A stretch of 43,817 nt of DNA, from contig JAFSUB010000002.1 in NCBI GenBank assembly GCA_017445475.1, positions 1 through 43,817 of the forward strand. Direction: 5' to 3'. Shown in pieces: positions 8,537-16,467 of this stretch. The notes under the pieces were generated by a model that saw only the letters and a list, made by a program, of their open reading frames with translations, did not search any database and was not told where the DNA came from. Numbering within the stretch: the stretch's first letter is position 1; every line of letters starts with the position of its first letter. The translations under genes were made by a program, and so were the position numbers. Source of the DNA: Alphaproteobacteria bacterium. GTDB taxonomy: Bacteria > Pseudomonadota > Alphaproteobacteria > RF32 > CAG-239.

Positions 8537-9121
8537 CTAGTGAATTTGGCGGATTTTAGAAAGCGCAAAATTTTCCACAATAAACGAAAGCGTTTTTTGC
8601 ACCATCTCGTCCGTATTTTTTAAAACCTGACGCAATGTTTCCGGATTTTCACCCTTTTGTGCGCGCTTTGCAACAATTTGATAAACTTCGGCCAGCTCGG
8701 AAAGCGAATCTAAAACCTCGGCCAAATATGTCGGTATGTTCAAATTTTCAAGCCCGCCCCAAAAGCCTTCCAAAAATCCGGCCTCAATCGCCGCATAGCG
8801 GTTTAGCGCAGTTTCGGCAACGTTTTTTGAGGTTTCTTTCGGCATTTTTAATTTGTTAAACCCGATAAGCGCAAACATTTCGTCCCACAGCCCCATAAAA
8901 AATTTGAAAAACAGCTCTGCCTCGCCTTTTGTTTCAAGACGCGGTCCCTGCCCGTTTTCAAAAAATGATGCAATCACGTCGGTTGGTCGCAAATTTTCGT
9001 TTGGCGAACAAATCGCACCCGCAAAACGCATTTTAACCACATCAAGCGGCGTTTGGCAGTTGTAGTGCGCTAAAAACTTTTTGAACTTATCATCTCCAAT
9101 ATATTCATTTTGGCTTTGCAT
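8537..9121 (-). CDS. Hypothetical protein, possibly UPF0149/YecA-like
   Basis: A 194-residue, all-helical, soluble protein with no signal peptide. The middle region (about residues 30-75: MRFAGAICSP, then LRPTDVIASFF) is loosely like the N-terminal pattern of UPF0149/YecA-type proteins, in which a Phe-x-x-Gly-x-x-x-Ala segment is followed by Pro-x-x-Trp. That likeness is weak and I do not assign the family. No C-terminal SEC-C zinc motif is present. It is divergent from the lipoprotein gene at 9189, with a 67-bp gap that should hold both promoters. Confidence 0.7.
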   Translation of the reverse strand: MQSQNEYIGDDKFKKFLAHYNCQTPLDVVKMRFAGAICSPNENLRPTDVIASFFENGQGPRLETKGEAELFFKFFMGLWDEMFALIGFNKLKMPKETSKNVAETALNRYAAIEAGFLEGFWGGLENLNIPTYLAEVLDSLSELAEVYQIVAKRAQKGENPETLRQVLKNTDEMVQKTLSFIVENFALSKIRQIH

Positions 9122-9188
9122 TTAAAATCTTCTTCGTATATGATTATGGTCAAAATTTAGTTCTTTTAATTTAACGGAGTTTTTGAAA

Positions 9189-9506
9189 TTGTCCAGCATA
9201 AAAATGATGTTCACCCTGTTTGTTTTGTGTTTGGTTTGCGCGTGCAGCCTTTTTGAACCTTTTGTTGACAGGCGGCGAAACGCAGGAGCCTCAGACATTT
9301 CAAAGCTTTATGTCGGACGCTCGACACCTGATGAGCCCGCTATTTGCGCCAATTATTTGTGGACATCAAAAGAAAAAGTTCAGGCTTTGGCTGATGAGCA
9401 ATGCCGCACACACGGCACGGGTACACACGCCGTTCAAACAAAGCAGACGCATTTTACCTGCCCGCTTTTGCTTCCCACACACACATACTTTAAATGTGAA
9501 CAATAA
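9189..9506 (+). CDS. Small predicted lipoprotein
   Basis: A protein of about 105 residues with an N-terminal hydrophobic stretch ending in VCAC, a lipobox that would place the lipidated cysteine at residue 19. The mature part has several cysteines (ICANYL, DEQCRTH, HFTCPLL and the final KCEQ), suggesting disulfides in the periplasm. The start is uncertain. TTG at 9189 lies 9 bases after GGAG and gives a normal signal peptide. TTG at 9183 is only 3 bases from GGAG, and ATG at 9204 lacks a ribosome site. It precedes argS by 15 bp and may share its transcript. Function unknown. Confidence 0.7.
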   Translation: MSSIKMMFTLFVLCLVCACSLFEPFVDRRRNAGASDISKLYVGRSTPDEPAICANYLWTSKEKVQALADEQCRTHGTGTHAVQTKQTHFTCPLLLPTHTYFKCEQ

Positions 9507-9521
9507 TCGAAAGAAAATGAT

Positions 9522-11264
9522 ATGAACTTAACGCTTGAAAAACAACTTTGCTTGAAATTTGAAAATATTTTTAAAAATCTCGGTTTTGATGAAAAATACG
9601 CTTTTGTAAAACCGTCGGACAGACCGGATTTGAGTGATTTTCAATGCAACGGCGCTTTAGCACTTTCCAAAATCTTAAAACAAAACCCGCGCGCCATTGG
9701 CGAAAAAATTGCCGAACAGCTCCAAAAAGACACCGATGTCGAATCTGTTTCCGTTGACGGGCCGGGATTCATCAACATTAAGCTTAAAAATGCTTTTATT
9801 GCCGAAAATATGGACGCCATGGCAAAAGATGAGCGCTTAAATTGTGCTTTAACACAAACCCCAAAAACAGTCGTGATGGATTTCGGCGGTCCGAACGTTG
9901 CCAAAGCCTTGCATGTCGGTCATTTACGATCGGCTGTCATCGGCGAGAGCATAAGGCGCATTCTCTGCTTTGCCGGTCATAAGGTCATTTCCGATGTGCA
10001 TTTCGGCGACTGGGGAACGCCGATGGGTATGATTTTGGCGCAGATCATCTTTGAAGACGGCAATCTATCAAAAGTTGAAACATACGATATAGAAGCTATT
10101 TCAGCCATATATAAACGTGCAAATATAAGGTGCAAAGAAGATGAAAAAGCCGCTGAAACAGCGCGTTTAATGACGGCTCAATTACAAAACGGCAATGAAG
10201 AATACATCAAAGCTTGGAAGCATTTGAGAGCTGTTTCCGTTAGTGCCGTGAAACAAAATTATGACGAGCTTAACGCCAATTTTGATTTGTGGCTGGGCGA
10301 AAGCGATGCCCACAAGATGTGCGGCACAATTGTTGAAATGGCTCAAAAACAAGGCATATCAGAGGTTGATGATGGGGCAACGATTATTCGCCTGCCACAA
10401 ACAAACAAACCGATGCCGCCTGTCATATTGGTTAAATCCGACGGCGGATTCGGCTATCAGCTCACTGATATTGCCACAATTAAAATGCGTGTCGATGATT
10501 TGAAAGCCGATGAAATTATATACGTGGTTGACAAGCGTCAATCGCTTCATTTTGAGCAGGTTTTTGAGGTTGCACAAATGTTGGGTTTGGCGCCGAAGAC
10601 CGAACTTAAACACATCGGGTTCGGCACCGTTAACGGCCGTGATGGCAAACCATTCAAAACCCGTGATGGCGGCGTGATGAACCTTAAAGACTTAATTGAG
10701 CTCAGCAAAGACAAGGTGCGCGCCTCAATGCCTGAAGCCGGCGAGGTTGAAGGTTACAACGCAAAAGAGATTGAAGAACTGGTTTCACAAATTGCCATTG
10801 GCGCCATTAAGTTTCAAGATTTGAAAAATCCGGCGCAGTCGGGCTATGTGTTCGAGCTTGATGATTTTGCAAAATTCGACGGTAAAACAGGACCTTATAT
10901 TCAATATGCCATCGCACGGATTAACTCCATTTTAAGAAAAGCCGCTGCAAACAAATTGCTTGAGGGACGCGTCATTATTTCTTCGGAAGATGAGCGCAAT
11001 TTAGCCTTAAAACTTGCCTCGTTTGAGAGCAACGTTTTGCGGGCGGCAGCCTTAAAAGAGCCGAGTATTATCGCCGATTATGCCTATACGTTGGCACAAC
11101 TTTTCAGCACTTTTTACAACACCTGCCCGATTATGAGCACCGAAGATAAGACAACTGCGCAATCAAGGCTAAAACTTGCAAGATTGGTGCGCGATGTGCT
11201 TAAAACAGCGCTTAAGCTTTTGGGCATTGAAGCACCGGAAGCGATGTTAAAATCAAAGGATTAA
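9522..11264 (+). CDS. argS: Arginyl-tRNA synthetase
   Basis: Class Ia synthetase (580 residues) that charges tRNA-Arg. It has the N-terminal tRNA-binding additional domain (residues 1-110). The HIGH-type signature is in GPNVAKALHVGHLRSAVIGE (about 125-144). In place of a strict KMSKS, the loop reads GRDGKPFKTRDGGV, as in many ArgRS. The anticodon-binding DALR-type helical domain near the C-terminus ends in LLGIEAPEAML. Residues for arginine recognition appear in the VHFGDWGTPMG block. Start ATG follows the lipoprotein stop by 15 bp. The FtsK-like gene follows 18 bp after the stop, so the three likely form an operon. Confidence 0.97.
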   Translation: MNLTLEKQLCLKFENIFKNLGFDEKYAFVKPSDRPDLSDFQCNGALALSKILKQNPRAIGEKIAEQLQKDTDVESVSVDGPGFINIKLKNAFIAENMDAMAKDERLNCALTQTPKTVVMDFGGPNVAKALHVGHLRSAVIGESIRRILCFAGHKVISDVHFGDWGTPMGMILAQIIFEDGNLSKVETYDIEAISAIYKRANIRCKEDEKAAETARLMTAQLQNGNEEYIKAWKHLRAVSVSAVKQNYDELNANFDLWLGESDAHKMCGTIVEMAQKQGISEVDDGATIIRLPQTNKPMPPVILVKSDGGFGYQLTDIATIKMRVDDLKADEIIYVVDKRQSLHFEQVFEVAQMLGLAPKTELKHIGFGTVNGRDGKPFKTRDGGVMNLKDLIELSKDKVRASMPEAGEVEGYNAKEIEELVSQIAIGAIKFQDLKNPAQSGYVFELDDFAKFDGKTGPYIQYAIARINSILRKAAANKLLEGRVIISSEDERNLALKLASFESNVLRAAALKEPSIIADYAYTLAQLFSTFYNTCPIMSTEDKTTAQSRLKLARLVRDVLKTALKLLGIEAPEAMLKSKD

Positions 11265-11282
11265 ATTAAGAAGGAAATATAA

Positions 11283-12614
11283 ATGTTTGATTTAGAAGAA
11301 ATTTTATCGCATTATGGCGTTTACGGAAAAGTTGAAGGCGAAAGCGTCGGCCCGCTCATTAAACAGATTCGCTTTAAGCCGAAAGCCGGCACGAAAATGA
11401 AAAACATCACATCTGCAATAGACGACATCGCACGCGAAATGGGCGTTAAAAATTTGAGAGTGAGCAACGTATGTGAAGGAGGCTGTATCGGCTTTGAAAT
11501 TGCCAACGACGTGTTTGAAACCGTTGCTTTGGAAAATGTGCTTGCTTCAAAACAAGCCCAGCAAGCCAAAGGTGCTTTGCCGATTAATCTCGGGGTTGCA
11601 ATTGACGGCTCGCCCGTCTTTGCCGATTTGGCCAAAATGCCCCATCTTTTGGTTGCAGGTGCAACCGGATCTGGTAAATCCGTTGGATTAAATGCGTTTA
11701 TTATCTCTTTGATAAAACGTAAAAAACCTGAAGAATTAAAGTTTGTGATGATTGATCCGAAGCGCATTGAATTTTCGGTTTACAACGACCAAAAATATAT
11801 GTTAATGCCCGTTATCACCGATAATGCTGATGCGTCGGCAGCCTTGCAGCTTCTTGTCGATGAAATGAACAAACGTTATGAACGCTTTGAAAAAAGCTTA
11901 ACCAAAAACATTGAAGAATATAATCAAAAAGAAGGTTCAATGTTTTATATTGTGGCTGTTGTCGATGAGTTTTCAGATTTGGTGCTCACCGACAAGACCG
12001 TTGAAAAGAAAATTCAGATGTTGGCACAAAAAGCAAGAGCTGCGGGCATACATTTAATTTTGGCAACACAAAGACCATCGGTTGATGTCGTAACCGGTTC
12101 GATTAAGGCAAATTTTCCAAGCAGACTGGCTTTCAAAACAGCCTCCGGTGTTGATTCAAAAACCATTTTAGACGCAACCGGCGCCGAAGATTTGGTTGGC
12201 AGGGGCGATGCCCTGTTTTTGGCGGCAAACGGACAACTTTCGCGCATACATGGTGCTTATATTTCAACTGAAGGCATTGAGGAAATCTTAAAACCATATC
12301 GCTGTCGTGTTAAGCCTTTGCTTAAAGCACAATCCCAAGTTGCCTCGACTGCCGCCGATGTTCAAACACAAAAACCGCAAAAAAAGCAATTTTTCCTTAT
12401 TCGCTGGGCAAAAAGCGTTTGGAACTTTCTTTCCAAAACGGAAAAGAAAAAGTTTTTGAAAATGATTTGGCTTCTTCTTATCGGCGCCTTTGTCGGCGCG
12501 AAAACCAAAAACAAAAGCTCGGAAATTTTTGAGTCTATCGCCGACACCTTAACAAAACCGAAAAGAAGGACGCGCACAGCTCAAACAAAGCGAAAAACAA
12601 CACACCGCAGATAA
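11283..12614 (+). CDS. Short FtsK/SpoIIIE-type DNA translocase with C-terminal membrane segment
   Basis: A 443-residue FtsK-family motor. The alpha domain is recognisable at residues 1-75 and the RecA-like beta domain at about 100-345. It has Walker A GATGSGKS (126-133), Walker B VAVVDEF (224-230) and the LATQRPSVDVVTGSIKANFPSR block (260-281) typical of FtsK. It differs from FtsK in three visible ways: there is no N-terminal four-helix membrane domain, no gamma (winged-helix, KOPS-reading) domain, and instead a C-terminal extension (345-443) with one short hydrophobic segment MIWLLLIGAFVGA (394-406) and a very basic tail. It is therefore probably a membrane-tethered DNA pump of inverted layout. 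AAGGAAATATAA precedes the ATG. Whether it is the cell's division translocase or an accessory one is unknown. Confidence 0.85.
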   Translation: MFDLEEILSHYGVYGKVEGESVGPLIKQIRFKPKAGTKMKNITSAIDDIAREMGVKNLRVSNVCEGGCIGFEIANDVFETVALENVLASKQAQQAKGALPINLGVAIDGSPVFADLAKMPHLLVAGATGSGKSVGLNAFIISLIKRKKPEELKFVMIDPKRIEFSVYNDQKYMLMPVITDNADASAALQLLVDEMNKRYERFEKSLTKNIEEYNQKEGSMFYIVAVVDEFSDLVLTDKTVEKKIQMLAQKARAAGIHLILATQRPSVDVVTGSIKANFPSRLAFKTASGVDSKTILDATGAEDLVGRGDALFLAANGQLSRIHGAYISTEGIEEILKPYRCRVKPLLKAQSQVASTAADVQTQKPQKKQFFLIRWAKSVWNFLSKTEKKKFLKMIWLLLIGAFVGAKTKNKSSEIFESIADTLTKPKRRTRTAQTKRKTTHRR

Positions 12615-12638
12615 TTTTCCACGTTTTACAAAAAGTGC

Positions 12639-12667
12639 TTGACTTGTTGACAAAAATAAGATATTTT
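12639..12667 (+). promoter_or_regulatory. Predicted sigma-70-type promoter
   Basis: TTGACT (12639-12644) and TATTTT (12662-12667) are 17 bases apart. An overlapping TTGACA at 12647-12652 offers an alternative with TTCTAG. It lies in the gap after the FtsK-like gene and would drive the small membrane protein at 12708. Confidence 0.55.
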
Positions 12668-12707
12668 CGTTCTAGAAGTAATATGTTTAACCAAATAATT
12701 ATGTCTT

Positions 12708-13040
12708 ATGGAAACTTTTGATTTTCTACTTGAGATGATGGCGATTTTCTGCGTCGTTGTCGTTCTTGGTTGTGGAATTGCTTTTTTGGTTATTTCCGCA
12801 GCAAAAAAACAAAAAGCCCCAAGGGTGCCTTCGGGAAAATATATGCCCGAAGATGAAGAACTACTCGTAATGAACGTGGAGCGCCTGCAAACCTTCATCA
12901 AGGAAGATTTGTTCTGGCTTCTCGAGTATGCGGCTATGATGAAAAATCAAGCCATAGCAAACAACAAAACGCAAGAGGCTCTCAGATGGGACGATTTGAT
13001 GCGGCGAATCGACATTGCAATTGAAGAGGCGTGCCTATAA
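12708..13040 (+). CDS. Small membrane protein of unknown function
   Basis: A 110-residue protein with one N-terminal transmembrane helix (about residues 9-31, FLLEMMAIFCVVVVLGCGIAFL region), a basic stop (KKQK) and a soluble helical C-terminal part rich in Glu, Met and Leu. It probably has the N-terminus outside and the bulk in the cytoplasm. No family recognised. The ATG at 12708 lacks a clear ribosome site. The gene has its own predicted promoter, and its stop codon lies in the loop of its terminator, so it is likely a single-gene transcript. Confidence 0.7.
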   Translation: METFDFLLEMMAIFCVVVVLGCGIAFLVISAAKKQKAPRVPSGKYMPEDEELLVMNVERLQTFIKEDLFWLLEYAAMMKNQAIANNKTQEALRWDDLMRRIDIAIEEACL

Positions 13041-13056
13041 AAAGGCACGCCTTTTG
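13027..13056 (+). terminator. Rho-independent terminator overlapping a stop codon
   Basis: AGGCGTGCCT (13027-13036) pairs with AGGCACGCCT (13043-13052), followed by TTTTG. The left arm is the last codons of the small membrane protein and the TAA is in the loop. Confidence 0.8.
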
Positions 13057-13178
13057 CGTTTAAACCATATTCAAAGTTAAAACACAAAAATAATTTGTGA
13101 TATTTTTTTTGATAAATATTGCCAAAGCAGGCAAATGCTGTTAGTTTGAGCAAAAATGGAAACTTTAAGGACAAGAAA

Positions 13179-14471
13179 ATGCCGGATATTAAATTTATCA
13201 TTGAAAACAAAGACTTTGTTCAAAATGAGTTTGCTAAAAAAGGTTATACGAAAGAAGACCTTGATTTGGACGAGTTGATTTTGCTTCATGGCAAAATCAC
13301 AGCCCTCAAAACATCATCACAAGCCTTGTCGGAAGAAAAAAACAAGCTCAGCAACCTTATTAAATCAGCCTCCCCTGATGAACGCCCTTTAATTATTGCA
13401 AAAAGCAAAGCCTTGGGTGAAGAATTGAGGCAAGAGCAAGATGCGCTTGAAAATTTGCAGGCACAGTTTGATTTGATGATGCTCAAAGTTCCGAATCTGC
13501 CCTCACCTGACGCGCCCATCGGCAAAGATGACTCGGAGAATGTGGTTCGAAGATATGTTGGCAATAAACCGAACTTTGATTTTGAAATTAAAGACCATAT
13601 TGAGCTGATGGCCATAAACGATTGGGCCGAGCTTGAGCGCATTGCCAAAGTTTCCGGCTCGCGCACATATGCCATCAAAAACGAGCTTGCAAAACTTGAG
13701 CTTGCAATGCATATGTTCGTGATTGACAAGCTTCGCGCTCATGGCTTTCAAGTGATTACCGTTCCTTCCATTTCAAAAGAAAAACCGCTTTACGGGCAAG
13801 GTTATCTGCCCTTTTCGCGTGATGAAGTTTATTATTTACCGCAAGATGATATATATCTTTCAGGCACAGCAGAACTTATTTTAAATTCGCTGCGTGCCGA
13901 TGAAATTTTGCAAGAAAATGAGTTGCCGATTTTATATGCCGGATTTTCTCCTTGTTTCAGGCGTGAGGCAGGCGCAGCCGGAAAAGACACACGCGGTTTG
14001 GTTCGGGTTCACCAGTTTATGAAAACCGAACAGTTTGTCATTTGTGCAGGCGACATTGCTGAGAGCGAAAAATGGCATCAAAAGCTTTTGGAAATTTCAG
14101 AAGAAATTTTGCAAGATTTTGAAATTCCGTATCGCGTGTTGGAGGTTTGCACGGGTGATATGGGTGCACCGAAATATCGCCAGTATGATTTGGAAGCATG
14201 GGTGCCAAGCCAAGATTGCTATCGTGAAACACACTCTTGTTCAAACATCACAGATTGGCAGGCAAGACGCACAAACTTAAGATATCGCGCCAATGCGGAT
14301 GGCAAGGTCAGATTTGCCCACACATTAAACAACACGGGCATTGCCACCCCGCGCGCTTTGGTTCCGTTTATAGAAAACCACCAAAACGCTGACGGCAGCG
14401 TCAATATTCCAAAAAAATTGCAGCCTTATATGGGAGGCGTCAAAACAATCGGTAAAAATGCCGAGAAATAA
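13179..14471 (+). CDS. serS: Seryl-tRNA synthetase
   Basis: Class II synthetase (430 residues) that charges tRNA-Ser and, where present, tRNA-Sec. The N-terminal long antiparallel coiled coil that grips the tRNA variable arm spans about residues 25-105 (many Lys, Glu and Leu). Motif 2 is in FSPCFRREAGAAGKDTRG and motif 3 in the NNTGIATPRALVPFIENHQN block near the C-terminus. The frame is open to 13119, but the ATG at 13179 begins MPDIKFIIEN, the normal family N-terminus, and has AAGGA 7 bases upstream. A strong bidirectional terminator follows the stop. Confidence 0.97.
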   Translation: MPDIKFIIENKDFVQNEFAKKGYTKEDLDLDELILLHGKITALKTSSQALSEEKNKLSNLIKSASPDERPLIIAKSKALGEELRQEQDALENLQAQFDLMMLKVPNLPSPDAPIGKDDSENVVRRYVGNKPNFDFEIKDHIELMAINDWAELERIAKVSGSRTYAIKNELAKLELAMHMFVIDKLRAHGFQVITVPSISKEKPLYGQGYLPFSRDEVYYLPQDDIYLSGTAELILNSLRADEILQENELPILYAGFSPCFRREAGAAGKDTRGLVRVHQFMKTEQFVICAGDIAESEKWHQKLLEISEEILQDFEIPYRVLEVCTGDMGAPKYRQYDLEAWVPSQDCYRETHSCSNITDWQARRTNLRYRANADGKVRFAHTLNNTGIATPRALVPFIENHQNADGSVNIPKKLQPYMGGVKTIGKNAEK

Positions 14472-14483
14472 ATCTTTAGCAAC

Positions 14484-14517
14484 AAAAACCACCGACAAGA
14501 AAATGTCGGTGGTTTTT
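14484..14517 (+). terminator. Bidirectional terminator after serS
   Basis: AAAAACCACCGAC and GTCGGTGGTTTTT form a 13-bp perfect stem with an 8-base loop. The A- and T-tracts allow termination in both directions, so it serves serS (plus) and the gene pair at 14524-15107 (minus). Confidence 0.88.
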
Positions 14518-14523
14518 GTTTGT

Positions 14524-14802
14524 TTACGAGAGTGTATTTAAAACTTTTCTATAAACACACATCTCCTCTTCCAGCTCTTTGCTTGTTCCTCCTAAAGTGT
14601 CCGGATAGGAGTCGATTTGCGCCTCGAGCCATTCTTTGAGCGCCAGTTTTTCTCTATGGGTTACAAAAATCAGGCTTTCTGTAAGATGATCCAAGCCTTT
14701 TGCTTCAATCCCATCGAAAACAATGCGCCCACATTTAAGACGTGTATGCCTCGTCGCTGTCCCGCGTTCAAGGGCATATTTTTCATGCATCGTTAATTCC
14801 AC
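14524..14802 (-). CDS. Small hypothetical protein, paralogue of its upstream neighbour
   Basis: A 92-residue soluble helical protein of unknown function. Its second half carries LKEWLEA followed about 25 residues later by CVYRKVL. The same pair of motifs occurs in the upstream protein encoded at 14805-15107 (LKEWLET and CQVYREHL), and both also have an AKG in the first half, so I read the two as tandem paralogues. The start at 14802 is GTG, only 2 bases after the TAG of the upstream gene, with AAAAGA upstream. An in-frame ATG lies at 14790. The close spacing implies translational coupling. A shared terminator lies just downstream. Confidence 0.7.
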   Translation of the reverse strand: MELTMHEKYALERGTATRHTRLKCGRIVFDGIEAKGLDHLTESLIFVTHREKLALKEWLEAQIDSYPDTLGGTSKELEEEMCVYRKVLNTLS

Positions 14803-14804
14803 GG

Positions 14805-15107
14805 CTAAATCTTTTCTATAAATTCAAGATGTTCACGATATACCTGGCAATTGTGTGCCATCCATTCCGGCTGAAGCCCGAGTTCCTGCAGAGTAACTTC
14901 CGTTTCAAGCCACTCTTTAAGACACTTGCGCAGATGTGGCTCCTCAACAAGATACATCCGTCCGAACAAGTCCAGACGATCTCTGTCATCATTCTTGTTG
15001 CCCTTTGCCGATGGCAGAAATTCTTCAAATTCACGCCAAAGGGCCTTGCCTGTCTTTAGCCTAACATCTGCCGATGCCAGACCAATCCTAATTAATAGTT
15101 TTCTCAT
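14805..15107 (-). CDS. Small hypothetical protein, first of a tandem pair
   Basis: A 100-residue charged, mainly helical protein with no signal peptide and no recognised family. It opens with a basic MRKLLIRIG and carries LKEWLET near residue 63 and CQVYREHLEFIE near residue 87, which match the neighbouring protein at 14524-14802. The order is this gene first, then its paralogue, with 2 bp between them. Function unknown. Confidence 0.7.
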   Translation of the reverse strand: MRKLLIRIGLASADVRLKTGKALWREFEEFLPSAKGNKNDDRDRLDLFGRMYLVEEPHLRKCLKEWLETEVTLQELGLQPEWMAHNCQVYREHLEFIEKI

Positions 15108-15336
15108 AAATATATTTTTTTAGTTATAATAATCCAAAAGATGCTTTAGTCTAGCTTGCTTTTTCAGGCAAGTCAAGATATTTTTCAAAAAAATCTTGAT
15201 TCTGTCAAAAATTAGAGCGGCACCTTAAAAATAGGCGCTGTTCTTTTTTTACATTCAAAAAAACAGACGCAATAAAACTGTGAAATAAAAGAAGAATATA
15301 TTTTTTTTTCGCTCAAATGTTTGTATACTGGCTTCT
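15108..15336. promoter_or_regulatory. AT-rich divergent spacer
   Basis: This gap separates the minus-strand paralogue pair from lptF. It contains a TCAAGAT/ATCTTGA stem (about 15173-15200). On the right is a TATACT box at 15324-15329 ending only 7 bases before the lptF ATG. No gene was found inside. Confidence 0.4.
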
Positions 15337-16467
15337 ATGAAAAAATTGACTGTTTATATCGCCAAACAGATAGGCGTCGGCTTTTTGCTTGTTGTTTTTT
15401 CGCTGCTGTCAATGCTGTGGCTCACACAATCGTTGCGGTTTGTTGAAATGGTTACAAACAAAGGCTTGCCATTAAGGCTTTTTGTTGAGCTGACAACTCT
15501 TTTGATGCCCCAGCTTTTCAGCGTTTTGTCGCCGATTGCGGTTTTTGCCGCCACACTGTTTGTTTACAACCGTCTTTTAAGCGACCGTGAACTTATCATT
15601 ATGCAGGCGGCCGGAATCAGCCCGCTTAAAAACGCCCTTCCCGCCATTTGCGCCGGACTTGTTCTTTCGGTTTTCAGTTTTTATGTTCAAAACAACGCCA
15701 TATGCAAGGCCGAAAAGGCTTTCCGCCACTTGGAATGGGAAATCAAAAACAACGTGTCGCACTTAATGTTTCGCGAAGGCGAGTTTACAACATTAAAGGA
15801 CAACTTAACCGTGTTTATCACAAAGCATTTACCCGACGGTTCGGTTGAAGGGATTTTGCTCAGCGATGAAACAAACCCAAACCAAAAAGTTACGCTTTCG
15901 GCAGAACGGGGGCGCATTATCTATCAAAACGACCACCCGCACATTATCTTAATCAACGGCTCACGCCAGCAAATTGATGTTGACACCTCGCGTTTTTCAT
16001 CGCTTAAGTTTGACCGTTATTCCGTCGATTTGGGCGGTTTGGGCAAAGGCGGCTTAAAACCGGCGAGCGTGCGCGAAAAATCATTAACGGAATTAATCAG
16101 CGCTTCCGAAAATGAAAACTTATCTGCCTCCGATGTGCGAAAATCTCTTGTCGAAGCAAACAGGCGCATCATCACGCCGTGGTATAATCTTGTTTTTGCA
16201 CTTCTTGCCTGCACCGGACTTCTTGTTGGAAACTTTAACAGGCGTGGACAAACAAAAACGATTGTATTGTCGATTGTGGCAATGATTTTAACGCTCGGAC
16301 TTGATTTGATTTTCACAAATCTTGCGGGACGGTTGCTTGTATTTGTGCCTTTTTTATATTTGAACTGTCTGGTGCCGCTTTTTGTTTGCTTATGTTTGCT
16401 GTGTTTTTATAACCCGTTTTTTTGGGTACGTTTCAAAAATTTTTGCGGGGCAAAATTGCATGTGTAA
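15337..16467 (+). CDS. lptF: LPS export permease LptF
   Basis: YjgP/YjgQ-family permease (376 residues), one of the two inner-membrane permeases of the LptB2FG transporter that pulls lipopolysaccharide from the inner membrane. Six membrane helices fit: three before residue 125, then a periplasmic beta-jellyroll (about 130-270), then three near 280-365. The segment LSDRELIIMQAAGISP (about 84-99) is the family's coupling-helix region. The opening KLTVYIAKQI with the T-Q-S-L-R-F-V-E segment favours LptF-type. No ribosome site precedes the ATG, and a -10-like TATACT ends 7 bases upstream, so the mRNA may be leaderless. lptD overlaps the 3' end by 8 bases. The partner permease LptG is not encoded next to it, as it usually is. 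Confidence 0.88.
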   Translation: MKKLTVYIAKQIGVGFLLVVFSLLSMLWLTQSLRFVEMVTNKGLPLRLFVELTTLLMPQLFSVLSPIAVFAATLFVYNRLLSDRELIIMQAAGISPLKNALPAICAGLVLSVFSFYVQNNAICKAEKAFRHLEWEIKNNVSHLMFREGEFTTLKDNLTVFITKHLPDGSVEGILLSDETNPNQKVTLSAERGRIIYQNDHPHIILINGSRQQIDVDTSRFSSLKFDRYSVDLGGLGKGGLKPASVREKSLTELISASENENLSASDVRKSLVEANRRIITPWYNLVFALLACTGLLVGNFNRRGQTKTIVLSIVAMILTLGLDLIFTNLAGRLLVFVPFLYLNCLVPLFVCLCLLCFYNPFFWVRFKNFCGAKLHV

